From Diphasiastrum complanatum (taxonomy: Eukaryota; Streptophyta; Lycopodiopsida; Lycopodiales; Lycopodiaceae), in the NCBI GenBank assembly GCA_029204225.1, contig CM055104.1:44769835-44833834 (forward strand): a stretch of DNA of 64,000 nt, read 5' to 3'. Every line of letters begins with the position of its first letter. The first letter of the stretch is position 1. Below are positions 31,721 to 44,033 of this stretch, one piece after another. A program made the translations under genes and the position numbers. The notes under the pieces were generated by a model. It did not search any database and was not told the origin of the DNA. It was given only the letters and a program-made list of their open reading frames with translations.

Positions 31721-32007
31721 TCAAGCCGCGGGTGCTGATGCCACCAAGAGGGTAGACGATAGCGAGAGCACGAGCTCCAACTCAGATAACTCTTATGATG
31801 AGAGAAAAGTTGTTGAAAGGAACGATGCGCTAAATGTTAGAATAAGCTTCATGATGATACTTCCACCTCTACGGCCAACAGTACCGAAACGATTTTATCA
31901 ACCATAGAAAAGTTCAACTTGCATACACTAAATAATGAGCATTTTAGAAATTTCACTACAGACCTTATCACAACCGTCAACCAAAAGTTGAAAGGCTTAC
32001 AACCTTG

Positions 32008-32282
32008 AGTTAGAATTAAAGTTAGAATCACTATGTGACTGTAAGTGGGTCCTATCAGTGGATAAGGATCAGTTGGCCTCGCCACGAGGCAAGTCGACGG
32101 GACACGCGTCCCGCCAACGGCAACCTGGGTCATGCATGGGTTGCCTGAGTGAACAACTATATGTACAGTGTAATTTCATTTTGAGAAAGACAGTTGCTAT
32201 GTGAGCTTGCTGAGGAGAGTGATTTTCTGTCTGTGTTACTGTGTAGCATGATCTGTGTTCCTATGCAAAGCAAATTCTAAGT
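32008..32282 (+). repeat. Copia 5' LTR
   Basis: 275 bp. It contains two adjacent GC-rich hairpins: GCCTCG-CCA-CGAGGC, then GGGAC-ACGC-GTCCC. The termini form a near inverted repeat (TTAGAATT / AATTCTAA). Confidence 0.93.
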
Positions 32283-33189
32283 TGGTATCAGAGCCATACA
32301 GGGAGTGTACACAGTACAATGTCGTCGTTGAGGAGAGCTTCGGGAGAACTGTCTTCTGAGAGTTCGGGATTTTACGGCGGGTTGAAGACGGAAAGAGAAG
32401 CGCTGGTGCACGGTTTCTAATTTATAGAGGCTTGCTAAGCTCAGTAGAGGGATTATTAGCCTGTGCATAGCATCAGACAGAGAGAAATTTGGTGAAAAAT
32501 TGACAATTTCGAAGCCAGCTGAAAATTGAAACCGGACTTGGAGTTACGGTTTTTATACATAATTGGTGATTTCTTCGCTGTTTGTGCACCATTTTGAATG
32601 CCGTAAGGATAGGAAGGAAGCTAATCACACTGTCAATCAGCCATGGAGAGATTCTGAGGTTTATGTCAGAGATTTGTCTCCAGACAGTTAACCTAGCAGA
32701 TTTAAAGGTGAAAAAGCCACTTTGTCAAGTTGAGCTAAAATCACCGTTTCTCCACGGAATTTCCTGACTGAACATTCTAAAGTCATGGATTCAGTAGGGC
32801 GCCCCTGCTCCAGGCCTCAGATCGTGCTCAAAACGATCCACAGGAGAGCTTGATCTGATTTTTTTTTAGAGAAGGGAGGCGCGGCCGCAGGCAGGGAAGT
32901 TGCGGGCAGTTCGCGCGCCCAACGCGATGAAGAACTTAGTGTACCGAAGTTCTTAGCGTATACAAGAGTTTGGTTCGATGCCCAGATGTACTTTGAACCT
33001 GTAGATGAGGTGTCAAGTGAATCAACGGTCCAGAATCTGTGATGGGAGAGAAATTTGAACCACAATATTTGGTTCAGTCATTGGATGAGCTTTAAACAGG
33101 GTCCTGAAGAATTGAAGTGCATTCTGGCCTTCAACTTCATTAAAACTTTTCATACTGAAAGTTGAGTTGAGTCCCTTCACAAGTGAAGA

Positions 33190-35583
33190 GTGAAGTTTCT
33201 TCAAAGTGAAGAAATAGTTCAAAAGCTAGAAAAGTCCCTATTTTTGGGTCCTTTGCCCGTTTTGACCCAAACGAAAGGCTATAACCTCCAAACGAAGGGC
33301 ACCCGGACAGTACCTGCAAGTACGGTACAACAAAACAGAGCGGTTGCGGCGGAGAAAGATGTGTGGGAAGTCGTCACAGTTGATGAGAGAAGGCCGCCAA
33401 ATGAAGTAGACATCAAAGTGTTCGACAAAAAGATGAGGAAAGCTTTGACCTTCATTAACTTGTTAGTGAAGGATCACATCATTACCCACATTTGTGATGC
33501 TATTACACCCAGACAGGCATGGGATGTGCTAAAGGAGCAGTTCGAGACATCAAATCCGTCAAGAATCATGTTTCTGACGTCAAAGTTGAATAGTGCCCGC
33601 ATGGAGCAAGGAGAGCACATTCAGACGTACATGACCAGAATCAAGACAATGAGAGATGAACTGCATTCTATTGGAGAACGCATACGTGATGTGGAGCTGG
33701 TGCATAATGCATTATGCGGCATTGCAGAACCCTATCAGATGTTTGTGAGCGGAATAGCATCAAGAGAAAGATTGCCAACCTTTGACGAGCTCACAAGAAT
33801 CTTGATGCAGGAAGAGCAATGACGAGAAATGGTGAAAGCTAGACGTCAAAATACTGATGATCAGGCACTTGCAACACGCCAAAAACAAGGCAAGGACAAG
33901 GGCAAGAAGAAGACTAAACAACAATTTGCCAAGTCTCAGGAGGATGAGGGATCTTCCAGCAAAACTAAGAAGAAAGGCAAGTTCTTCCATTGTGGTAAAA
34001 AGGGCCACTGGAAGAGTGAATGTCGCAAATTCCTGGCGGAACAAGGCAAGGGAAAACCAAAACAAGCAGGCAACCTTGTCGATGAAGGTGAGATTGAAGA
34101 CTCTAGCATCTTCATATCTGCATTGTCATCTAATCAAGATGATCAAACATGGTATATTGACTCAGGAGCCACAAGACACATGATAGGTAACAAGAACTGG
34201 TTCAGTAGTTTGAAGGCATTGGATAATGGAACATCTGTTTCACAAGCAAATGGTGAGGTGTGCATGATCAAGGGGATAGGCACAGTTTCAATCCAACTGC
34301 CTGACGGCAAAAGCAGGATGATCAGGGAGGTACTTTACGTACCAGGTTTGAAAAAAAATCTACTTTCTGTTGGAATCATTATTGATCAAAAGTTGAAAGT
34401 AGAATTCGCCCATGATCGTTGCTTTGTGAAGGATGCGAACCAAAAGTTCAAAGTTATTGCGAATGGAGTAAGAGAGCCCAATACAAAATTGTACAGGTTG
34501 AATGCCACAATTAAGGGGCAACATGGACTTGTGTCATCTGTTCCTTCGCAAACTGAGTTGTGGCACAAGAGGCTTGGTCACTTGAACCTGAAAAGCCTCA
34601 GTTTGATGAGAAAATTGGAGATGGTAACAGGACTGCCTACAATAGAAGATCACTTGAAATCGATGTGCGAATCTTGTATATATGGGAAGCAGCATCGAGA
34701 GAAGTTCAATAAAGGGGGTGTTGCAAGAGCAAAGAACATCCTGGATTTAATCCACACAGATTTATGCGGGCCCATGAGGACCATGTCCTTAGGAAAAGCC
34801 TTCTATTTCATGACCTTTATTGATGATATGTCACGTAAGACGTGGATATACTTCTTGAAGAAGAAATCAGATGCTTTTGATAACTTCAAGAACTTCAAAA
34901 ACTTGGTCAAAAATCAGACAGGTAAGAAGATCAAAGTCCTAAGATCAGATAGTGGAGGTGAGTATAAGTCTAATGACTTCAATGATCTTTGTGATCAATG
35001 TGGGATTAAAAGACAATTTATGCAAGCTCATACTCCTGCTCTCAATGGTGTAGCTGAGTGCAAAAATCGTACGATTGTGGAAAGTGCCAGATCTATGCTA
35101 GCTGAGATGAAATTACCAAAAGATTTTTGGTCAGAAGCATGTAGCACGGCAGTCTATCTTCAAAATAGAAGTCCTACTATTGTCATACCAAAAATTACAC
35201 CTGAGGAAGCATTCACAAAGAAGAAGCCAAAGGTGAACCACTTGCGAATCTTTGGATGTAAGGCCTTTGTACATATTCCTAAGGAAGAAAGACGTAAACT
35301 TGATGTAGAAGCTATCAAGTGCATATTCCTAGGATATGATGATCGCGTGAAGGGCTATAGATGTTTTGATCCAGTCGAAAACAAAATCCATATAAGCCGA
35401 GATGTTATCTTTGATGAATCCAAGATGTATGAAGACCAAGATGTTGAGAAGATAGACACATCCAGTAGGAAAAATGACATAGTGAGGATACCACCTGATG
35501 ATGATCCATTCATTGACCTTCCGAGTGATGAACATGAGGATACATCTCAAGATACTAATACTCAACCTCAAGAAACAGGTTAG
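33190..35583 (+). pseudogene. Copia gag-protease-integrase, with in-frame stop
   Basis: Gag sequence at 33190..33822 ends at a TGA, but the same frame resumes two codons later (33829..35583), so one premature stop splits the polyprotein. The second part has the CCHC knuckle (FHCGKKGHWKSEC, first Cys replaced), the protease motif DSGATRHM, the integrase zinc-binding LWHKRLGHLN region and the DDE core (DLIHTDLCGP; SDSGGEYKS). It ends at a further in-frame TAG. The gag start is uncertain because the leader from 32296 to 33190 is broken in all frames. Confidence 0.9.
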
Positions 35584-37415
35584 AGAGGTAGGGACAAACC
35601 TTTTGGTGCAAGAAGGATTGAAATTGCAGGTGACAAACGCAAGGAGAAGGATTTACCGTGGGATACATTTTCACCAGGAAGCCGATCACCTGACAGAAAG
35701 CTCCCTAAGTGGTTTGAGAGATTGATGGAGAGCCGCGATATAGATGACTTTCCAGGATCATCTAACCAGGGAGAGCTACGAAGATCAACAAGAGAGAAGA
35801 TACTACCTGAAAGGTATGAAACAAATTATGCTCTGTTATCCAGCAATATTCAAAGCAAAGAACCTTCGACTTATGGTGAAGTGAAGGATGATGACATTTG
35901 GATCAAAGTCATGGGAGAGGAGATGGAGTCGATTGCTAAGCATAGTACATGGGACTTAGTAGAACCACCAGTTGGCAAGAAACCCATTGGTTGCAAATGG
36001 GTATATAGAACTAAGTACCATGCAGATGGAAGCATAGCAAAGCACAAAGCAAGATCCGGGTAATCAAAGGGTACGCACAAAATAAAGGCATTGACTATGA
36101 GGAGACCTTTGCGCCGGTGTATAAGTGGAATACTCTACGTCTACTTATTGCTTTAGCTTCACATTTTGGCTGGCCTTTGCATCAGATGGATGTGAAATCT
36201 GCTTTTCTAAATGGTGAGTTAGAAGAAGAAGTGTTCATGGATCAAACTGAAGGCTTTGTAACGAAAGGACAGGAAAATAAAGTATGTCGCTTGAAGAAAG
36301 CACTTTATGGTCTTAAACAAGCACCACGTGTGTGGTATAGCAGGATTGATGCCTACTTTCGTTCAAAGGGGATGGTGAGAATACATTCTGATCCAAATCT
36401 ATATGTCTTATGCTTTGATGGTATGGTTGCTTTGATTGCTCTTTATGTTGATGACTTGATTATTACGGGAAATAATCAAGAGATGATAGACATAATCAAG
36501 AAAGACCTCATGAAACAATTTGAGATGACGGATCTCAGCCTGATGCATTACTGCCTTGGAGTAGAAGTGTGGCAAAAAGGACATGAAGTGGGTTTAACAC
36601 AAGTGAAATATGTCAAAGAGTTACTACACAGGTTTAGGTTGCAGGATTGCAAACCAGTAAACACTCCTATTGAACCAGGTAAAAAGCTTTCTAAGCTTGA
36701 TGAATCATAGTCATTTGATGCTACGCTATATAGATAGTTAGTAGGGAGCTTGATTTACCTTTCCACAACTAGACCAGATATATGCTATGTTGTTGGCATT
36801 TTAAGTCAGTTTATGGCAGCACCTACGGAAACGCATTGGAAAGCAGCTAAACGCATTTTGCGTTATGTGAAAGGCACATCAGAGTATGGCTTGATTTACA
36901 GGAAGCATGATGGTTTACCTGAGTTGTGTGGCTATGTGGATGCGGACTGGGGAGGTGACTATGATGATCATAGATCTACCACAGGATATATATTCCAGTT
37001 TTGTGGTAATTGCTTTTCTTGGTCTAGTAAGAAGCAAAGTACAATTGCTCTTTCCACCACAGAAGCAAAGTATAAGGCAATGTGTAGTGCTGCACAAGAA
37101 GCTATATGGTTGAGACAAATCTTGGAAGAGATTGGCATGAAGCAGAAAAATCCCACAACTTTACATAGCGACAGTCAGAGTGGCATTCAGCTAGCAAAGA
37201 ATCCAGTGTTCCATGTGAGAACTAAACACATTGAGATTCAATATCACTTCATACGTGAAAGACTGCTAAGTCGTGAAATTCATGTTGTTCATTGTAGCAC
37301 AGAAGAGCTGATATTTTTACTAAGCCACTTACTGGAGAAAAGTTTGATAAGTTTAGATCAAAACTTTCTGTATTTAAAGTTTGTTGACTTTAAAGTTATG
37401 TATATGACTGTATAA
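35584..37415 (+). pseudogene. Copia reverse transcriptase and RNase H, broken
   Basis: The integrase-RT linker (35722..36063) leads into KPIGCKWVYRTKYHADGSIA. A frameshift near 36055 moves the RT to another frame (36117..36710), with MDVKSAFLNGELEEEVFM and the catalytic YVDD (LYVDDLIITG). Two further stops precede RNase H (STTRPDICYVVGILSQFM; STTEAKYKAM). A last frameshift near 37305 displaces the C-terminal tail. Confidence 0.9.
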
Positions 37416-37440
37416 AAAGTGACTCTACTTTAAAGGAGAG

Positions 37441-37715
37441 AGTTAGAATTAAAGTTAGAATCACTGTGTGACTGTAAGTGGGTCCTATCAGTGGATAAGG
37501 ATCAGTTGGCCTCGCCACGAGGCAAGTCGACGGGACACGCGTCCCGCCAACGGCAACCTGGGTCATGCATGGGTTGCCTGAGTGAACAACTATATGTACA
37601 GTGTAATTTCATTTTGAGAAAGACAGTTGCTATGTGAGCTTGCTGAGGAGAGTAATTTTCTATCTGTGTTACTGTGTAGCATGATCTGTGTTCCTGTGCA
37701 AAGCAAATTCTAAGT
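37441..37715 (+). repeat. Copia 3' LTR
   Basis: Same length as the 5' LTR with four transitions between them. Both hairpins are conserved. Confidence 0.93.
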
Positions 37716-37720
37716 CCTTA

Positions 37721-40500
37721 ACCTACCCACGCATATCCCAAGGGAGAGTCCACTTGGTTGTTGGAGAATGTTCAACAACACAGCGGAATGTCGAAACAAT
37801 TCTCCCAAGAAGAATACAACAATAAATTAAAGGATCGATCTTTTGATATTCAAACAATTGCTAGATAGTTAGATCATTTGTTTAACTTACACAATGCTAT
37901 CTGAGCTTTATTCCAACGTCCTGACCCAATCCATAATAAAACGGTACTTGGTAGAACCGATCAGTGGGACCTAAACTTATCTTCACTTCTAGTACTATCA
38001 AATAGAGAATCATTTGGATTCAAGAATTTTAAATTCCAACTACAAAGGCTTCAAATCTAGCCTAGATCTATGTGGATGAGTTGAAAGCATAAAAGAAGAC
38101 CCATGAATCAATGTTCTGAGTGATTTATCCATTGGAAAGGACACACTGAGGATGATGATTTGTGAGAAAGAGCTGAAAGCATTGGGTTGGATTAATAAGA
38201 GAGTTTTGCTAATGTCATAAAGATGGTTGCACTTAGGTTGATAATTGGATGGTGGACTATCATTAATCCTTATGACTTGAGCTTGATGGGAGTCAAGGAA
38301 TATGCAAGTTAAAGAAGACTGTCTATGGCCTAAAAAATCATCTCAAATGTCACATTGTAAACTTGGGTCTTTTTATAAATTGATTTTAATAGGTATTACT
38401 CTATTACTAGTCTTTATGCAAGTTCATTAATCATAGTAGTAGCTTTGTACACATATACTTGTGTGCAATCAAAGAAATCAATTTGATGAGTGCATAATAA
38501 GAGAGTCTTAAGATAAAAAGAAAAGCTACGCTTTGCATGTATACATATAAAACTATGAAATGAGAGAGGGTATGTTGTATCTATTGCACTTTACGATTGT
38601 TAACTAGATTATGTAGCTATTGTTCAAATGAAACAAAAAAAAGCGCTTGTTTGGATGATGCAATCTAAAGCCCTTATATCCATCGTAGTGGGGTATCTGA
38701 ATTGTTGACTACTACCAAAAAGGTACAAACTTGAATCCTGACCATTGTGTAATGACATCTATAGAGCCCAACTTCGTAAATGGCTTAGCCAAATTGTATA
38801 TGTTGTATATAACAACCACTAGTTGCTTAATCATGTATGCAAAAACAAAAACTTATTCTTGGCAAATGGGCCAACAATATATGCCCCATCCTTTTTTTTA
38901 AAACGTGTAAAAAGAAGATATATTACGAGCTAATAATGAAATTACTTTCATGTGTATTTGTGCAATTGTATTACTCGTTTTACTTTCTGATTTGCTCATG
39001 TATACAAAAATCACTTTACAATTTATAAGTATGTTATGTAACAAACTACTTACAAGAGATGGAATCAAGAATTCATTTTAATGACATGGTGTTGGCAAAA
39101 GGACAAACATTATATGTGATCTTTTTCTTGGCACATCTAAAAGAAATGATATATTATGAGCTCATACAACTTGTAAAAATGCTTTTTTAGTACATTTGAT
39201 TACTTTAGCCTGTCTTTTTGTGATTGTAATACTCTTTTGTCTTTTTTATTTGCACGTGCACAAGACATTAAAAAAAAATTGTGCACAAAAAAGGCCTTCC
39301 AAAAATATACCTTTTATTTTTTTTTTCAAAAGTTTCTTACACATAAACCAATCAAAACACTCAAATTTGAGATCTACATAACATATCTCCTTCAAATTAA
39401 TTTTCTTTTCTTTTGAAAAAACTATAATTTTAAAATAAATCATTTTATTTGTAGTATTATATGCAGCTCAACAAAAAAAAACATAGTGTAACTTTTAAGC
39501 TATAGATCGAATTGAGACGATTACAGAACCTTTAAAAAGCCTTGTTATTAGTCAACTTGATATCTATTTTGGGTGCGATTGTTTGACAAAATGATCAACC
39601 ACACCCGAACTGGATTTCAAGTTGACCAACCACTTTGACCGCCTATAACTTTGACTATCTTTTAATCGTAATTCGAAACTTGGTCATGTTGGGTGCCATA
39701 TAAAACTCTCGCCGAAAGCTTTTCTAATGACATCATAATCATCTCAATCCAAGCTATAGTTCAAAAGTTACAATTTTTTATAACCGTAGACTTTACTATA
39801 AACAATTTATTTTTCTATTTTACATTGCCAAAAATTTGTCATCCTAAATGTCTCAGATCCACATGACTTGTATATACATTCCCATATAATCATTGGCCAA
39901 ACATTTGCGTGCTTGCGTACGTAAATCACCTCTAGGAAAACGCTACAACCTTCACGTGTGAATGTGGCACAAGATGCTTTGACCTCTTCCCTTGCCACTT
40001 GCCACAAGACACTTTGTCCTTGCCCCTTCACTGTGAATGATCATGGCTTAAATTTTTTGTGTCAAGTTCACAGATAAATGTGGTGTAAGATGATTTGTAG
40101 TAGGCGAGCCCTCACCAAAGGCACACATCGTGCTTTCAAGCAACTTCAGGAGGAGAGACAAAAGAGCAAAAAACTTGACCCAAGGGCTAGTCGAATCGGC
40201 TAGCCTTAGAGACTGGAGACAAGGAGGGGAATGCAATAAGTGCGATTCAACTTCTGACACACTGCAGCATTGCTAAAAGCTCAACTCTGAGATTACTGTC
40301 CAGTACTTTATATTTCCAATAGTTAATCTCGGTTAGTGCTTTATGCAGCGTGATAACAAGATGGTACTTAGGAGTTTACTGAAGACTTAAATGCATACAA
40401 CTTACTGATAGAGATAGAAATGGCATCTCAGATCACACATTTGGACTTCTTGGAATACTCTCAAACTACATTTTCATGAAAAAAAAAATGTATTGATTGC
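37721..40500. other. AT-rich intergenic sequence
   Basis: No gene or element recognised. Several poly-A/T runs (about 38885, 39270, 39318, 39470) are present; short frames here have no motifs. Confidence 0.4.
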
Positions 40501-40704
40501 TTTGCCTGACTAGAGCAAAACGTGTATCATCATAGAATGCGAAGTAGTTCTTGCAATCTTGTAAATTTGAAGATAAAGCAGGTGGGACTACAACTCTTTT
40601 GATAGAATGAAAATCTTATGTAAGCTTTGAATACAATCTGATGGGAGATCAGTACAATTAAATTTGAATTTTGCTGGTGCTCAGTAGAATATCGCATTAT
40701 TACC

Positions 40705-40877
40705 ACTACCCAACATTGCCTACTACAAAGGTCATTCAAACTTTTCCTCTCCAACTCAACCTTGAACAGAGTCTTGACACTCATGACACAATAGCTGGTT
40801 GATGCTGCCTTTTTGGAGAATGTGCTCTGAAGTTGATGGTTCTCGTCCATTCTATCAAACTCAAGGTCCTGCAGGAA
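40705..40877 (-). other. Possible orphan exon
   Basis: An acceptor CTTCCTGCAG opens a frame reading DLEFDRMDENHQLQSTFSKK, then VELERKSLNDL, up to a donor-like TGG|GTAGTG. The helical, charged composition looks coding. No partner exon was found. Confidence 0.2.
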
Positions 40878-41125
40878 GTTGACTGTCACATAAGACTTAA
40901 AAATTAGTGACTTAAAGAGGACCATGTAAAATCATGAACAATTACCTTGTGCTGGAAATATTTACGCTCAGACCGTGTTGATTCTTTTTTCTGTCAGAAA
41001 GTCTTTTGGGAGAACATTATTAAAAATACTCATCAGCGTTCCCTGCAGTCCTAAACATGCAAGTACGATTCACCGCTCCATGTTATTCTTATCGCAAAAA
41101 CATTTCTGCCATGTCACAACCTAGA

Positions 41126-41206
41126 ACGGGGTTGGCCCAGTTGGTTAGCTTGACATCCAAAGTCTCTTTGGTCTCAGGTTCGAGCCTCCCCTTGGAAAGC
41201 AAGAAG
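41126..41206 (+). mobile_element. Head-only SINE with perfect 16-bp target duplication
   Basis: The element consists only of the tRNA-like head (GGGGTTGGCCCAGTTGG, B box GGTTCGAGCC, then CTCCCCTTGGAAAGC). It is bounded by an exact 16-bp direct repeat CATGTCACAACCTAGA at 41110..41125 and 41207..41222. It is closely similar to the head of the SINE at 25806..26017 but lacks its body and A-tail. Confidence 0.85.
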
Positions 41207-41679
41207 CATGTCACAACCTAGAGGCTACTTGAAGAGATGAGCATCTGTCTCTTCCATCTGTAATAACGTATCCATCTTGTCCAAAGATTCCACAAACTGC
41301 TGAAGTTACTATGGTCATTCTAAGCTTTAAAATTTGACAGGGCTACGGCAATGTGAGAGATCTCACTTCAAGCTCAACAACCCTTTTGATCATTACATTG
41401 TAACTAAATGCTTGTGTGCTCACAAATGTCGTTTCCGTCTCCAAAATCACTATGAACTGCAAATTGATCTGTACTACAGAACACAGCCACACAAATCCAC
41501 TAAAGCCGTGATTGAGAACAAAATTTGCCAAAACTGAAAATAGAAGTTCGATATGCATATCTTTGAAACTAGATAGGCACAAATATGCCATGCAAAGAGA
41601 GACAAATAGACATGGATACGAGAGCAGATGCCATCCATCAGAAACCAGAAAGCAATCTTCCAAAACAAAGAAACAGCTG

Positions 41680-41759
<80 letters not shown>
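41680..41759. repeat. Compound (TG)n(GA)n microsatellite
   Basis: About 42 bp of TG repeat followed by about 38 bp of GA repeat. Open frames through it are artefacts. Confidence 0.95.
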
Positions 41760-41761
<2 letters not shown>

Positions 41762-41952
41762 CTCACATACTGGGCAATTGCAAACCTGGAGAGTGAATCT
41801 GTGCCAGAATGTATGAGAAATGTATGATTAGAGCATCCACAGATAGCTTTGCCTGCTTCCCATGGGATCTTCAGCATGTATCATCTTGCGACCAGAGAAA
41901 CCACAACCATCAGGCTTTCACATGTATTTCCTTGGGCATTGATGAACTCCTG

Positions 41953-42165
41953 TCATGGATGGATCTCAAGCATATTAATTGGTCCTGCTTCTTCCACCTT
42001 GGCTTCCACACAGGGTAAAGGAGGGGATAAAGGATGAGTTGCATCGTAGTGAGGCTTGAAGCCGCCTCTGAAATGCAGAAGATTTGAAAATGATGTCAAA
42101 TCATAGGGTGAAGGGATTGACTTGTTCTGCATAACAGTCAAACTGAATTCTTGCAAGGTGCACAA
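41953..42165 (-). other. Possible terminal exon of an unknown gene
   Basis: After the acceptor-like GTTATGCAG the minus-strand frame reads NKSIPSPYDLTSFSNLLHF and ends in ...GPINMLEIHP and a stop. The composition is protein-like, but no upstream exon or family was identified. It may equally be part of the SUVR3 3' region. Confidence 0.2.
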
Positions 42166-43641
42166 AATTTGCAGAAAATACCAAGCATCTGCTCATTGAA
42201 CAGTTCGCCCACAATGCCTCCACCAAAAGCTTCTGATTCTTTCACATATCTGTGATTGATTTCAACATTTAATTACTGAATCTGCACTTTTGCTAGCATC
42301 ATTCCAGTCCAAGCAAGTTAAAAGTATTTTCATCAAACACAATCAATAAAAAAAATAAAAAACGTAACACAAGCATGTCAATATTTTTTATGGTTACTAT
42401 GGATCCCTGCCTATAAGCCAGGGCCAAAAAGTAACTTCGCAGTTAAATACAGAACTTAAATGGAAGAAAAAATAGCCTATAACTCTGTCTAAATTATTGT
42501 ATGAAATTAAACATAAATAAAGGAAGGTCATTTTCAATGTGAGAAGCTTTGTACATGGGACAATCTCCAACCAAAAAAGAGAGATTTGTGGTACATCATA
42601 CAACCAAAATTTCTTTCTTTCCACTATTTGCTTAGGTAAGTTATCTCTAATTGTGTTCATTCTTTTGACGTATCTTATGTTTGCCCAATTGAAAGAAGCT
42701 GAAGTCATCATAAAGCAAATGCATATTCATTCCATTTTAATGGACATACAAAACAGTTATCTTTATCAAAGTGTGGTCATTTAGACAATTTCTGCAAAAT
42801 TCATTGCTCTCAACAAATTTCTAAGAGATCAGACTCTGAGTGCTCAATAAATACACAAAATATAGCTTAGAACAATCTTTGCATACCCACTCTGAAACTA
42901 TAACGTTGTCCATAGACAGGCAAAGACTTCTTTTGTATCAAAGTTGATTCCAAATAGTTTGCCTTTTCAAGCTGAATGGAGGACGTGTAACAGCTCATCT
43001 GCTTGATCAATTACCTTTTAGGTGCACCTGGGTAATCATGAATAACCACCATCTCTGAATGTGGAAGGTTTCAGTTTCAGGTTACTCATCTACATAATTT
43101 CTCCTTGTAACCTTCAATCTGTCAGCTCAGATAATGATGAAGACTTCACTGTTTTCTAATTGACCCAAGTTGAATCTAATTGCAATTGAGTGCCCAACCT
43201 CCTTAACAGCCATTCTTCTATCAAGCTTCCTGTAAGTATCTACCTTTGTCAAAATCAACAACGGAAGGATGAAAAGAATGAGAATACCACCATGATCCAT
43301 TCTCTGAGAGGCAAAAATCTGACCCAACCTTAAATCTGTTGAATAATGATGTTCAATCCTTACATACACTCTGTAGTGATATTTATGAGTAGCAAGAATG
43401 TTGCTTTAATTTGTATGCAAAACATTGCATGTCATCTAATATCTGAACGTCTTGCTAAGTTCATCAATCACACTGCAACGACTATCCTTCAATTTGTTAT
43501 GCTCATGTTTTCCTTGGTTTACCAGGAATACATGCCTTCTCAACATTGTAATCCACTATTCAGGTGAAAAAAGCTGCAGATGGCATGAATGAATATAAAA
43601 ACACCAACTACAGAAGGTGGAAGTGCGACACTGGAACACAA

Positions 43642-44033
43642 TTATGTCTCTTCTGAAGGTAAAACACCTTGGCAAGACAGACTTCCACAAAAACATGCTG
43701 GTGAGTGTGGGCCCTCATTCCTTGAACCATATCTGAAAGATAACTCTTCCATTTCCTGAATGTTTCTTCTAGCAAAAAGCCCAAGTTTAGGGAAAAAAGA
43801 GCCTGCTGATCGTACCAAACATGGTAGTAGATTTCCTCCATCACATGAGTGGTTTATGAATCGAGCCACATTTCCCACTTCTGTGGCATCAATATTGACT
43901 CGCAAAGAAGCCTTTCCAGAGGGCAAGTGCTCTCTCAAGATTAATAATGCAGATCCACATTTTCGCTTCCCTGATCCCACTGTATCGTAGGTCTTCTGTC
44001 GTCTTCTCGACTCTGCGATAGTCACCAACTCAC
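43642..44033 (-). CDS. SUVR3: SUVR3 exon 3
   Basis: 392 nt after the acceptor TTCATTCAG|GTGAG. It completes SG-ELV across the junction, holds the NHSC and FRYG catalytic motifs and post-SET, and ends GVLPSEET and a stop. Confidence 0.95.

Larger units (their letters stand above)
32008..37715 (+). mobile_element. Copia retrotransposon, structurally complete, coding-dead
   Basis: LTRs of 275 bp each (32008..32282 and 37441..37715) differ at four positions, all transitions, so the insertion is fairly young. The primer-binding site TGGTATCAGAGCC abuts the 5' LTR (32283..32295), and a purine-rich tract (AAAGGAGAG) precedes the 3' LTR. The likely target duplication is CCTTG/CCTTA (32003..32007 and 37716..37720), one mismatch. 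Domain order is gag, CCHC, protease, integrase, reverse transcriptase, RNase H (Copia). Several stops and frameshifts abolish the polyprotein. Its LTR ends (AGTTAG...CTAAGT) are not the usual TG...CA. Confidence 0.95.

Noticed and set aside
41512-41877. Frames on both strands across 41.7 kb
   Set aside because: Produced by the TG/GA microsatellite.
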